A DNA stretch of 47,922 nt from positions 1 to 47,922 of the forward strand of contig JARGFV010000005.1 in NCBI GenBank assembly GCA_029210545.1, given 5' to 3'. The notes beneath the pieces are model-generated. The model did not search any database. It was given only the letters and a program-made list of their open reading frames with translations, and was not told the origin of the DNA. A program made the position numbers and the translations under genes. Position 1 is the first letter of the stretch, and each line of letters begins with the position of its first letter. Positions 16,204 to 23,452 of the stretch are shown in pieces. The stretch is from a bacterium. GTDB lineage: Bacteria; BMS3Abin14.

Positions 16204-17442
16204 TCAGCTTTCATCTGCGTCCGGGATGCGCTCCTTGATGTTGTGTATGACGTCGATGCTGAAAAAGAATGCGTCCATCATTTCCGGATCGAAGTGGGTC
16301 CCCGTCTCACTCCTCATGGTCTCAAGGATGCGGTCCTCGTCCCAGGCGTCCTTGTAAGCCCTGGATGAGGAGAGCGCGTCGTAGACGTCGGCGATGGCCA
16401 CGATGCGTCCGAAGGCAGGAATTTCGTCGGCTTTTCGACCTCGTGCCCTGCCCGAGGGGCCTTCGAACCCCAGGATCGCCTTTCCCGTTCCCGGGTCAAT
16501 GAACCCCGGGTAACCGCTGCCGTCCCAGCGTTCGTGGTGGTTTAAGGCGATCATTGCCGAAGCTTCGTCGTATTCGGAGAACGTGTCGGCGAAGAGTTTC
16601 GCTCCGAGCCACGTGTGCTGCTTCATGAGGTCGAACTCATGATCGTTGAGTTTGTCCGGTTTTTTCAGGATGATGTCAGGGATGGCCACCTTGCCCACGT
16701 CGTGGAGCATGGAGGCGATCTTGAGGATGTCCTTGTCGCGGTCGATCTCCCGTTCCGGAATACTCCGCCGCATCGCCCAGACCTCGTAGATGGCCACCGA
16801 GTATGAAGCAACCCGCTGGACATGGGAACCCGTCTCCTTCGGGTCGCGCAGCCGCGCCATCTCGATGGTCCTCAGGATCATGGAGCGCGTCATGTTCGCC
16901 CGTTCGATGGCGTTGGCTGCGATACTGGCAAAATGCAGGACCATGGGTTCCAAAGATTTCAGGAAGCTGACGATTTCACCCTTTTTATTCTTCGCGTTGA
17001 TGAGCTGGAGGACACCGATGACGTCGTTACGCCTGGTTTTGAGGGGGATGGTGAGGATCGACTGGGTCTTGTATCTGGACATTTTGTCGAAATCCCGGCT
17101 GAAAGAGTATGGAGCGTCTTCGGGGATCTCGTAAGCGTCGGGTATGTTCAGGATCTCACCGTTGGTAGCAGCATAGCCGGCGATGGAGCGTGTGTTGATC
17201 GGGACTGTAAAGCTGGAGTAGATGAGTTTCTTGCCGGTGGGGAGGGCCTTTTGAAGAGTGTCGTTCTGGGTGTAGGTGAACTCGAGCTTGTCGCCGGACC
17301 TGGTATAGATCGATCCCGCGTCGGCGCTGACGAATTTACGTGCCTCGGTGAGGATCCTGTCGAGGAGAAGATCGAGATCCTTGACCTGGTTCAGTTCGAG
17401 ACCGAGGTCGATGATACTGGTGAGTTTATCCTGGGTTATCAT
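16204..17442 (-). CDS. GAF-HD-GYP domain protein (probable cyclic-di-GMP phosphodiesterase)
   Basis: The 412-residue cytoplasmic protein has an N-terminal GAF domain (about 8-165, with ADAGSIY and GVLQLINAKNKKG) and a C-terminal HD-GYP domain (about 190-400). The metal site includes HDVGK at about 246, HHERWDGSGYP (the GYP motif as GSGYP) and DVYDAL. HD-GYP proteins degrade cyclic-di-GMP, often under control of the attached sensor domain. The start MITQDK is chosen over an upstream in-frame codon because GGGGG lies 7 nt before it. It is a monocistronic unit flanked by gene remnants and repeat R3. Confidence 0.9.
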   Translation of the reverse strand: MITQDKLTSIIDLGLELNQVKDLDLLLDRILTEARKFVSADAGSIYTRSGDKLEFTYTQNDTLQKALPTGKKLIYSSFTVPINTRSIAGYAATNGEILNIPDAYEIPEDAPYSFSRDFDKMSRYKTQSILTIPLKTRRNDVIGVLQLINAKNKKGEIVSFLKSLEPMVLHFASIAANAIERANMTRSMILRTIEMARLRDPKETGSHVQRVASYSVAIYEVWAMRRSIPEREIDRDKDILKIASMLHDVGKVAIPDIILKKPDKLNDHEFDLMKQHTWLGAKLFADTFSEYDEASAMIALNHHERWDGSGYPGFIDPGTGKAILGFEGPSGRARGRKADEIPAFGRIVAIADVYDALSSSRAYKDAWDEDRILETMRSETGTHFDPEMMDAFFFSIDVIHNIKERIPDADES

Positions 17443-17508
17443 GGGAAAACCCCCTTGCAGCGCGTCGGAAAACATTGACGCGCTGCCTGAAACACCTTGA
17501 AACTTGAC

Positions 17509-17820
17509 AGGGTCGCAAAAGTCCGTGCGGGCCTTTTGCTTAACGGGAACCGAAAAGCGTGGTTTTCGGTTCCCTCACGGGGGCTACTGGCATATCGCAA
17601 AAGTCCGTGCGGGCCTTTTGCTTAACGGGAACCGAAAAGCGTGGTTTCCGGTTCCCTCACGGATCAGTGACATGTATTTCAGTCACTGATCCGGGCGCCG
17701 CTCCCAGGCGCGGCAGTTTTCACGGGTCATCGATCCGGGCGCCCTTCCCAGGCGCGGCGGGTCATTGATTTGGGCGCCCCGCGCGGGGCGCGTTGATGAC
17801 TTTTTGCGAAGTCATCATCT
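17509..17820 (+). repeat. Composite hairpin repeat, copy R3 (A-A-B-B-C), the most complete
   Basis: Two module A copies start at 17514 and 17595; the first has a perfect 12-bp stem GGGAACCGAAAA/TTTTCGGTTCCC at 17545-17556 and 17563-17574. Two B units follow (GATCCGGGCGCC then CCCAGGCGCGGC, each preceded by an inverted GTCAY word). Module C (17757-17816) ends with hairpin GATGACTT/AAGTCATC. The element fills most of the 430-bp gap between the HD-GYP and HAD genes; nothing else was recognised in the gap. Confidence 0.88.
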
Positions 17821-17872
17821 TTAATTGCCACACAGTTAGCTGACATCTCATTTGCATCATGAATAATGCGGG

Positions 17873-18511
17873 CTAGCCATCGATCGCCGTTGGTCCGGCG
17901 AGCGGCAGGTCGATGCCTTCAGCCCTCAGCAGCGTCTCTGTTCGCTCCGCGCTTTCGAAAAGGTAGGCCCGGACGCCGAACTCATTCCCCTTTTCGACGT
18001 TGCCGGGATTGTCGTCGAAAAAGGCGATCTCGTGGGGGAGAAGGGCAAACCTCTCACAGGCGATGCGGAAGATCTCCGGGTCGCGCTTGGAAAACCCTTC
18101 CTCGTAGGAGTTGACGACGGTGTCGAAGGCCGGCAGGAGAGCGTCCCGCTCGTCCAGATCGTAAAGCCAGTTGGTCTGGTCGGTGAGCAGGCCGACCTGG
18201 AGCAGTTCCCGGAGCCTCGAAACCAGGGATGCCATCGCGCCGTCGGGTTGGAAGGCGGTGAGGATCGCCACCCTTTCCGTGTACATGTCGGCGTCGATAT
18301 CGCATGCGGCGGCAAGGTCGTTCCAGAAGCTTTTCTCAGGAGCCCGGCCGTGGAGATAACCGTTTGAGAAGATGATCTCGATGGCGTTGTCGTAGATCTC
18401 CTTCTGCCCCACACTGTATTTGCGGGCGATGGCGGAGAGCCCATCGCGGAACCCTTCCGTATAGTAGACGCCGCCCAGGTCGAAGTAAACGGCTTTGATC
18501 TCGGTGTTCAT
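17873..18511 (-). CDS. HAD-superfamily hydrolase (YihX-like, subfamily IA)
   Basis: The 212-residue protein is a small cytoplasmic phosphatase-type HAD enzyme. Motif I is FDLGGVYY, with Asp11 as the nucleophile and Gly in place of the second Asp, as in YihX-type enzymes. Motif II is LLTDQT, motif III the lysine in FSKRDPEIF, and motif IV FFDDNPGNVE. The helical cap lies at about 18-95. Substrate not predictable; sugar phosphates are typical for the group. AAGGAA lies 7 nt before the ATG. It stands alone, with repeat-rich spacers on both sides. Confidence 0.85.
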   Translation of the reverse strand: MNTEIKAVYFDLGGVYYTEGFRDGLSAIARKYSVGQKEIYDNAIEIIFSNGYLHGRAPEKSFWNDLAAACDIDADMYTERVAILTAFQPDGAMASLVSRLRELLQVGLLTDQTNWLYDLDERDALLPAFDTVVNSYEEGFSKRDPEIFRIACERFALLPHEIAFFDDNPGNVEKGNEFGVRAYLFESAERTETLLRAEGIDLPLAGPTAIDG

Positions 18512-18719
18512 AAAAAAGTTCCTTTTCGAATTTTGCGTTGTGGGTATTGTGTATGCATGTTCATAGCCCTTGGCACTTAGAGCTTAGCTCTTTTACCCGA
18601 CTATGCCTTCCTCCTGAAACTTTGTACAGATGCCAGACCCAAAGCCAACCAAAACCTGATTCACCGCGAAGTACGCCAAGTTTCGCAAAGCAGGTCATGA
18701 AAAGAGCCATTATTTTTTT

Positions 18720-18783
18720 GGTTCATCACACTAATGCGTACCTTAGAGGTGTCACCTCAAAGCCCGTGAAAGCATTCACCACG
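18720..18783 (+). repeat. Dispersed repeat D, copy 2
   Basis: GGTTCATCACACTAATGCGT followed by ACCT-AG-GGTGTCACCTCAAAGCCC, matching 12379-12443. Same orientation as copy 1. Confidence 0.75.
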
Positions 18784-18835
18784 GCTTGTCCCGCAATCTT
18801 GTCATCGCGAGCCCAAATATAGTCAATTTCCATAT

Positions 18836-18881
18836 TCTTCCTCCCCCTGTTGAGGGGGGAGGACCGAGGTGGGGGTGAAAG
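18836..18881 (+). repeat. Dispersed repeat S, short copy
   Basis: TTCCTCCCCCTGTTGAGGGG plus GAGGACCGAGGTGGGGGTGA. It resembles 581-652 with the middle 25 or so bases missing. Confidence 0.65.
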
Positions 18882-19398
18882 GAACCTGCCCAGGCGAAGC
18901 GATCTCAGGCGTATGCCATCGGAGCCTCAAGGTTTTCACCACGGAGCCACGGAGAAAGTCGGAGGAAAGCACAAACCTCTTTAGGGGGAAGTCTCAGGCG
19001 TCTGCCGTAAAGGCGCTTAAAGGCTGTTTCACCACAGGTCACAGAACACAGAGAAAACCGGTGACCTGGGTGAGGCTCGGGCGTGCGCCGTTAAAGCAGG
19101 CAGGGTAAGAACTATTCCCTTCACTTGTCTTCTCCCGTCGGGAGAAGGATTTCTTCGAATCAGTTGTGAGAGATATGACCTCGCTCACAGATACTCATTT
19201 TTACGATGATCCATTTTTTTAATAAGATCTTTTTTACCCCGGTTTTACTTGGCGTTACTTTGCGTCCTTTGCGGTCAGTTGGCTTTTCCCGGTTTTGATT
19301 TCAGATCTTTGGATTTAACCTGAAACTTGAAACCTGGAACCTGAAACTGTATCCTCCCATCCTCACGGAATAAGCAATATTCAGGAAGGGAGGATATT

Positions 19399-20253
19399 CT
19401 GCTCATAGGCGCCCACGAATCCATCTCCGGCGGTTTTGCCCGCTCCATCCTCAGGGCCGTGGAGGACCGCTGCGAGGTCGTCCAGATCTTCACCGGCGCT
19501 CCGGGCCGGTGGAAGGTTCCCCCCGTGGACCCGGAAGCCGCCGAATCTTTCAAGGGGGCTGTGGCGGAACACGGCATCCGCGCCGTCCATGTCCACGGGG
19601 CCTACCTCATCAACCCCGCCGGTCCTGACCCCGAGCTGTGGAAGCGGTCCCTTGCCGCCCTCGGGGAGGAGTATCTCCGCTGCCGCGCCCTTGATGTGGA
19701 CGGCCTCATCATCCACCCGGGCAGCCACAAGGGCACCTCCATCGAGGCCGGGATCGAAAGGGCGGCCGGGATGGTGGGGACCCTGCTGTCGGAATACCCC
19801 GAAGGGCCGCCGGTCCTGCTGGAAAACACCGCAGGGTCCGGCTCTGTTCTGGGCGGTCCCTTCTCTGAGCTCGCCGCCATAAGGGAAGCTTCCGGGGCTA
19901 AGGACAGGGTTTTTTTCTGCTTCGATACGGCCCACGCCTTCGCGGCCGGGTACGATCTGCGGGACAGGAAAAAGGTTGGCGGGACGATGAAACGGATCGA
20001 CGACGAGGCGGGGCTTGCCCATGTCCGGGCGGTGCACCTGAACGACACGAAAAAGGAGTTGGGATCCGGGGTGGACCGGCACGAGAGGATCGGTGAAGGG
20101 TTCATCGGGGACGACGGGTTTGCCGCCCTCCTGGCCATGGAGGAGTTTTCGTCCCTGCCGGGGTTCCTGGAAACGACCCCCGTCCCGGATGCCGAGGGAC
20201 GGTACCGGCCCCAGGTGGAAAGGCTCCTGGGGCTCCGGGGAGCGCGGCCGTGA
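19399..20253 (+). CDS. nfo: Endonuclease IV (AP endonuclease), apparent non-AUG start
   Basis: This Zn-dependent AP endonuclease incises DNA 5' of abasic sites in base-excision repair. With a CTG start it has 284 residues, beginning MLIGAHESISGG, which matches the family N-terminus; E. coli Nfo has 285. All metal-ligand segments are present: VHVHGAYL, IIHPGSHKG, VLLENTAG, FDTAHAFAAGYD, VHLNDTK, VDRHERIGEG and GFLETTP. There is no in-frame ATG, GTG or TTG between the upstream stop (19342-19344) and a GTG at 19459 that would delete the first strand and helix. AAGGGAGG at 19386-19393 sits 5 nt before CTG (19399) or 2 nt before ATT (19396). The gene overlaps the exporter gene by 4 nt. Confidence 0.9.
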   Translation: MLIGAHESISGGFARSILRAVEDRCEVVQIFTGAPGRWKVPPVDPEAAESFKGAVAEHGIRAVHVHGAYLINPAGPDPELWKRSLAALGEEYLRCRALDVDGLIIHPGSHKGTSIEAGIERAAGMVGTLLSEYPEGPPVLLENTAGSGSVLGGPFSELAAIREASGAKDRVFFCFDTAHAFAAGYDLRDRKKVGGTMKRIDDEAGLAHVRAVHLNDTKKELGSGVDRHERIGEGFIGDDGFAALLAMEEFSSLPGFLETTPVPDAEGRYRPQVERLLGLRGARP

Positions 20254-20891
20254 CCCTGCCCTTTTTATTCGGGTCCGCCTTCGTGGTGGCCCTCTCCGGC
20301 GCTCTCATGCCGGGACCGCTCCTGACGGTGACGGTTGCCCATTCCCCCCGGTTCGGGTGGACCTTCGGCCCCCTGGCCATCCTGGGCCACGCTATCCTCG
20401 AACTGGGTCTGATCTCTCTTTTCTTCCTCGGCGCCGGGCCTTTGCTCCAGTCGGCCGAGGTCCAGTCGGTGGTGGGCCTTGTGGGAGGTCTGATCCTTCT
20501 CTGGATGAGCTGGGGCATGATCGCTCTTGCCCGGTCCGGCGGCGTCGCCGAAGGGGAAGCGAAGGAACCGCCCGGGGGTAACCGCGCCGTGTGGCTGGGG
20601 ATCCTGTCGAGTATCTCCAACCCTTACTGGACCCTGTGGTGGGCAACGGTGGGGCTGGCTTTCCTGACCAGGGCCGCCCAGTACGGTGTGACCGGCATCA
20701 TCACATTTTTCCTGGGCCATATCTCCGGTGACCTGGCCTGGTACACGCTGGTCTCCGCGGGGGCTTCCCGGGGGAAAAAGTTCGTGGGGACGCCGATCTA
20801 CTCCCGGGTGGTTGCGGGCTGCGCCGGGCTGCTGGTCGTCCTGGGGTGGTGGTTCGTGTGGTACGGAGCCAAGCTGGCACTCACGCTTTGA
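20250..20891 (+). CDS. LysE/RhtB-family amino-acid exporter
   Basis: The 213-residue inner-membrane protein has about six hydrophobic helices and the family signature near the N-terminus, ALSGALMPGPLLTVT, plus SNPYWTLWWATVGL in the central part. Family members export amino acids such as lysine, threonine or homoserine; the substrate here is not predictable. The GTG start overlaps the nfo stop (GTGA), so the two are co-translated. There is no obvious functional link with DNA repair. Confidence 0.88.
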   Translation: MTLPFLFGSAFVVALSGALMPGPLLTVTVAHSPRFGWTFGPLAILGHAILELGLISLFFLGAGPLLQSAEVQSVVGLVGGLILLWMSWGMIALARSGGVAEGEAKEPPGGNRAVWLGILSSISNPYWTLWWATVGLAFLTRAAQYGVTGIITFFLGHISGDLAWYTLVSAGASRGKKFVGTPIYSRVVAGCAGLLVVLGWWFVWYGAKLALTL

Positions 20892-21022
20892 GCGCAATAT
20901 AATTCGTATTTCAGATCTCGAATTACCAACCTCTTTTTTTTCTCGCAATCCTCAATTCGCTATTTTCGATCGTTTTTTCCATTTAACCTTTTGAAAAAAA
21001 GCGGGAAATCGATAAAAATGTT

Positions 21023-21050
21023 TTGAATAAACAATAATTAGCTGTAAAAT
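21023..21050 (+). promoter_or_regulatory. Sigma70-type promoter in an AT-rich island, upstream of the AT-hook gene
   Basis: TTGAAT (21023-21028), a 16-nt spacer and TAAAAT (21045-21050) predict a start near 21057. The surrounding 20892-21110 is strikingly AT-rich compared with the rest of the window, with A and T tracts that an AT-hook protein could bind. Confidence 0.65.
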
Positions 21051-21117
21051 ATACAGGCGTTATTAAATACACAAATCCTGAAATCCTGAAACGCAAAATA
21101 AAAAAAGGGAGTTTGCC

Positions 21118-21708
21118 GTGGAGAAGGAATTCGAAAAGGTAAAGGAAGCGCTCGAGGATTTCGGCAAGAAGATCGTCGACGCCGTGAAGAAGGGCAAGGG
21201 TGAGGCCGACAAGGTCACGCGCATCGCCCAGGTGAGGATCGAGGTCGGTTCTCTGGGCAGGCAGCGCAAGGACCTGTGCCTCGAGCTGGGTGACCTTTTT
21301 TACGCCAACCTCCAGAAGGCCAGCGCGAAGGGGCAGGCCGACATTGCCGAGACGGTGGCCAATATCTCCGAACTCGACAAGAGGGTGGCTGGACTCAACA
21401 GGATGTTGAAGGCCATCCGGGAGGACAAGCCAGCGCCCGGCCGGCGGGGCCGGCCCCCCAAGGCCGAGGCTGCCAAGAAAGGTAAAGCGAAGGCCCCAAC
21501 GGCTAAATCTGAAACCCCCAAACGCCGCGGACGGCCCCCGAAGGCCGCGTCCGCCAAGAGCGAAGCCCCCAAACGCCGCGGACGGCCGCCCAGAAAAGCA
21601 GCGGCCAAGGCCGCGTCTTCCAAGCGCCGGGGCCGCCCGTCCAAGTCCGCCTCCGCCCCAAAAGCAGCCCCCAAGGCTGCCACAGACACTCCAAAGGACG
21701 CCAGGTAG
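21118..21708 (+). CDS. Four-AT-hook, lysine/alanine-rich DNA-binding protein
   Basis: The 196-residue product has an N-terminal helical, coiled-coil-like half (1-105, charged, with FEKVKEALEDFGKKIVDAVK and ISELDKRVAGLNRML) and a basic tail with four AT-hooks of the RRGRPPK type (GRP cores at 111-113, 138-140, 155-157 and 172-174), spaced by Ala/Lys/Ser/Pro-rich linkers. The tail resembles histone H1 and HMGA proteins, and the helical half could oligomerise. I infer a nucleoid-associated protein or regulator of AT-rich DNA. The start is GTG with GGGAG 6 nt upstream. It is probably cotranscribed with nikR, 15 bp downstream. No precise family was recognised. Confidence 0.8.
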   Translation: MEKEFEKVKEALEDFGKKIVDAVKKGKGEADKVTRIAQVRIEVGSLGRQRKDLCLELGDLFYANLQKASAKGQADIAETVANISELDKRVAGLNRMLKAIREDKPAPGRRGRPPKAEAAKKGKAKAPTAKSETPKRRGRPPKAASAKSEAPKRRGRPPRKAAAKAASSKRRGRPSKSASAPKAAPKAATDTPKDAR

Positions 21709-21723
21709 GGCCGGGACAGGCCA

Positions 21724-22140
21724 GTGAGCGAAAAAACCACCCGGTTCGGGGTGTCCATCCCGAACCGGCTCCTGGAGCGGTTCGACAGCCTCATTGAAGA
21801 GAAGGGATACGGCAACCGTTCCGAGGCCCTTCGCGACCTCATCAGGGATTTTCTCGTGGAGGCCGAGTGGGAATCGGACGAGGAGACCATCGGCACGGTC
21901 ACCTTGGTCTACGACCACCACGTGCGGGAACTTTCCGAGGAGCTGAACTCCATCCAGCACGAGATGGGCGATGCCATTATCTCCTCCCTCCACGTACACC
22001 TGGACCATCACATGTGCATGGAGGTGGTCCTGGTGAGGGGGAAGAGCAGCGAGATCCGCAGGATGGCCGACCGCCTCATCGGCACGAAAGGCGTGGTGCA
22101 TGGGAAGCTGACAGCTGCAACTGTTGGAAGATCGTTCTGA
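21724..22140 (+). CDS. nikR: Nickel-responsive regulator NikR
   Basis: NikR is a ribbon-helix-helix repressor that shuts down nickel uptake when nickel is plentiful. The 138-residue protein has the RHH domain ([20 protein letters not shown] and [14 protein letters not shown]) and a C-terminal ACT-like nickel domain. The square-planar nickel ligands are all present at His79, His90, His92 and Cys98, each 3 residues beyond the E. coli numbering. The start is GTG with a modest ribosome site. A strong terminator follows. With the hydrogenase and hypAB in the same neighbourhood it fits cellular nickel management, although no nik transporter gene is in the window. Confidence 0.96.
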   Translation: MSEKTTRFGVSIPNRLLERFDSLIEEKGYGNRSEALRDLIRDFLVEAEWESDEETIGTVTLVYDHHVRELSEELNSIQHEMGDAIISSLHVHLDHHMCMEVVLVRGKSSEIRRMADRLIGTKGVVHGKLTAATVGRSF

Positions 22141-22163
22141 AGCAATTCCATATTCCAAATTCC

Positions 22164-22197
22164 AAAAAAGCCGGGGCGTTGAGCCCCGGCTTTTTTG
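22164..22197 (+). terminator. Rho-independent terminator after nikR
   Basis: GCCGGGGC (22170-22177), loop GTTGA, GCCCCGGC (22183-22190), then TTTTTT. An A run precedes the stem, so it could also act leftward. Confidence 0.92.
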
Positions 22198-22205
22198 TTG
22201 AAAAG

Positions 22206-22250
22206 TCATGTGCCCCCGGCAAAGCCGGGGGGGTTCCCTAAGTACTAAAT
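22206..22250 (+). repeat. Dispersed CCCCCGGC-AAA-GCCGGGGG hairpin, copy 2
   Basis: GTCATGTGCCCCCGGCAAAG and following bases, then GTTCCCTAAGTACTAAAT. It is homologous to 16028-16072. Confidence 0.7.
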
Positions 22251-22353
22251 TCAAAGCCGGACGAGCTGCGTGAAGCCGCTTTTGCCGCTTCTACAGAAAC
22301 CGCGTTTATTTTTTTCGCAGTTACAGGTCTTTTTTGAGATTTGAGATTCGCTC

Positions 22354-23079
22354 CTATTCCGGCCTGAACGCCCCGGCTTTTATTTTCGGGTTCAGGGTGA
22401 TTCCCTGAATTTCCGTCGTACCCGTGTGAAACCCCGACGCCCAGTTTTCCTCGTGGTGGGGGAACAGCACTCCCTCCACCTCCCTGAAGTCCGAATAGGC
22501 CGTCTCGAAGTGGGTCTTCAGCGTCTCGGTGTTGAGCACCGCCTGGCTGTAGACGATGAGGGAGCTTTGCGGGTCGGCATAAAGGCGCAGGATGAGCCCG
22601 GGTTCCAGGATGATCTGCAGGCCGATGGTCATCTTCTCCCCGACCCTGGCGGCCGGGGCCTGGGCCACATCCCCCCGGCGCTCGTCCAGGATCCATGGGA
22701 TATCGGCGCGGGCCGCCTGGAGGACCATCGATTTCAGCAGCGCCCCATCCACCTGCTGGATGCCCCTGCCGTTGGGGTCGGTACGCCACCCGCGCTCCCG
22801 GTCCAGGTACCGCCTCTCGGGGTTGACCTCGTAAGGGAGATCGACATAAAGCCGATCAGGCCTTGAGAAGAGCCTTTCCACGGCTCCCGGAGCCTTTTGC
22901 ATCTTTGCATCCACGGTCCCGGTCATCCGGTAGGCGGTCACGTCATTAAGCTTTTCGCCACCGTATGCAGCAATAATCTTGTCGATGAGCGAGTCCATGG
23001 CGGAACCAGCTGTGGCTGTTGTAGCAATCAGCTGACTGCTGATTGCTACAACAAAAAACAGAAACATGATCCTTTTCAT
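22354..23079 (-). CDS. Exported LolA/outer-membrane-lipoprotein-sorting-like protein
   Basis: The 241-residue precursor has a clear signal peptide (MKRIMFLFFVVAISSQLIAT..ATA, cleavage near 26) and then a beta-rich domain (YRMTGTVDAKMQKAPG, RPDRLYVDLPYE, MTIGLQIILEPG) resembling periplasmic lipoprotein-carrier-type proteins. Exact role unknown. The start at 23077-23079 (GGAGA upstream) is chosen over an 83-codon N-terminal extension that would run through the tRNA-Val gene. The signal-peptide codons contain a perfect 15-bp inverted repeat (23018-23032 and 23038-23052). Confidence 0.7.
   Translation of the reverse strand: MKRIMFLFFVVAISSQLIATTATAGSAMDSLIDKIIAAYGGEKLNDVTAYRMTGTVDAKMQKAPGAVERLFSRPDRLYVDLPYEVNPERRYLDRERGWRTDPNGRGIQQVDGALLKSMVLQAARADIPWILDERRGDVAQAPAARVGEKMTIGLQIILEPGLILRLYADPQSSLIVYSQAVLNTETLKTHFETAYSDFREVEGVLFPHHEENWASGFHTGTTEIQGITLNPKIKAGAFRPE
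23018..23052. repeat. Perfect 15-bp inverted repeat inside a signal-peptide coding region
   Basis: GTTGTAGCAATCAGC, loop TGACT, then GCTGATTGCTACAAC. The mRNA hairpin would form 27-61 nt after the start codon of the LolA-like gene. Confidence 0.85.
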
Positions 23080-23158
23080 AATCTCTCCATGGGGTTCAGG
23101 TTTGGAACGTTGGGCAGGTGATGGTTGTATGGAGGGTTTTAACCCGAAACTCAAAACT

Positions 23159-23212
23159 CCCACCACAAAAAAAGAACGGACCGATAGGGGTCCGCTCGTT
23201 TTTTGTGGTGGG
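23159..23212 (-). terminator. Terminator of tRNA-Val, with an arm that copies the tRNA 3' end
   Basis: Read leftward the stem starts in the tRNA 3' end (CCCACCACAAAAAACGAG), continues GCGGACC, turns at CCCTATC, and returns as GGTCCGTTCTTTTTTTGTGG. The two arms match as inverted copies at about 22 of 24 positions, including the tRNA CCCACCA. The T7 run suits termination. Confidence 0.75.
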
Positions 23213-23280
23213 CGATACTGGATTTGAACCAGTGACTTCTGCCGTGTGAAGGCAGCACTCTCCCGCTGAGTTAATCGCCC
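23206..23280 (-). tRNA. tRNA-Val (anticodon CAC), CCA encoded
   Basis: Read leftward: acceptor GGGCGAT pairs with ATCGCCC, followed by A and CCA. The anticodon arm is CTGCC-TTCACAC-GGCAG, giving anticodon CAC for GTG codons. The T arm contains GGTTCAAATCC. The length is 75 nt with CCA. It has its own promoter and a terminator. Confidence 0.96.
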
Positions 23281-23300
23281 GTTTGAACTGGAACGAACTA

Positions 23301-23328
23301 TATATATCCCGATGGGGGAGGGTGTCAA
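23301..23328 (-). promoter_or_regulatory. Sigma70-type promoter of tRNA-Val
   Basis: Leftward TTGACA (23323-23328), a 16-nt spacer, TATATA (23301-23306). The predicted start is about 13 nt before the tRNA 5' end. Confidence 0.8.
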
Positions 23329-23333
23329 GGTTT

Positions 23334-23420
23334 GGAGTTTACTGTTTACAGTTCACGGTTTACAGTGCAACCGCTGCTATTGCTCAAAGGTTTGGCATGC
23401 CTTTACTGTGAACAGTCAAC
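23334..23420. repeat. CTGTAAACCGTGAAC microrepeats near tRNA-Val
   Basis: GTTTACTGTTTACAGTTCAC and GGTTTACAGT on the left, and TTTACTGTGAACAGTCAAC (23402-23420) on the right, form an imperfect inverted pair. Confidence 0.6.
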
Positions 23421-23421
23421 T

Positions 23422-23452
23422 GGAAATTAAGCAGCTTAACTGCTTAATTTCC
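23422..23452. terminator. Perfect 13-bp inverted repeat at the DUF1178 gene end
   Basis: GGAAATTAAGCAG (23422-23434), 5-nt loop, CTGCTTAATTTCC (23440-23452). Read leftward, the first arm holds the last codons and the loop region holds the TAA stop (23436-23438). Confidence 0.8.

Larger units (their letters stand above)
18512..19398. other. Gene-free, repeat-filled spacer, 887 bp
   Basis: This is the longest gene-free stretch. It holds dispersed repeat D copy 2 (18720-18783), a partial S repeat (18836-18881), CACCACGGAGCCACGGAGAA-type microrepeats (about 18935-18960 and 19030-19060), three degenerate CTCAGGCGTNTGCC words, an inverted TTCTCCCGTCGGGAGAAG hairpin (about 19129-19147), TTTGCGTCCTTTGCGGTCAG near 19260 and GAAACCTGGAACCTGAAACT near 19326. 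No ORF longer than about 90 codons looks real. Confidence 0.6.

Noticed and set aside
17509-17820. CRISPR array interpretation of the repeats in this region
   Set aside because: Only two tandem units of about 68 bp occur, with internal hairpins and no uniform spacers; the same modules are dispersed elsewhere and no cas genes are present.
22354-23328. N-terminally extended form (324 residues) of the LolA-like protein
   Set aside because: The extension would translate the tRNA-Val gene and its terminator and bury a clean signal peptide starting at 23079.
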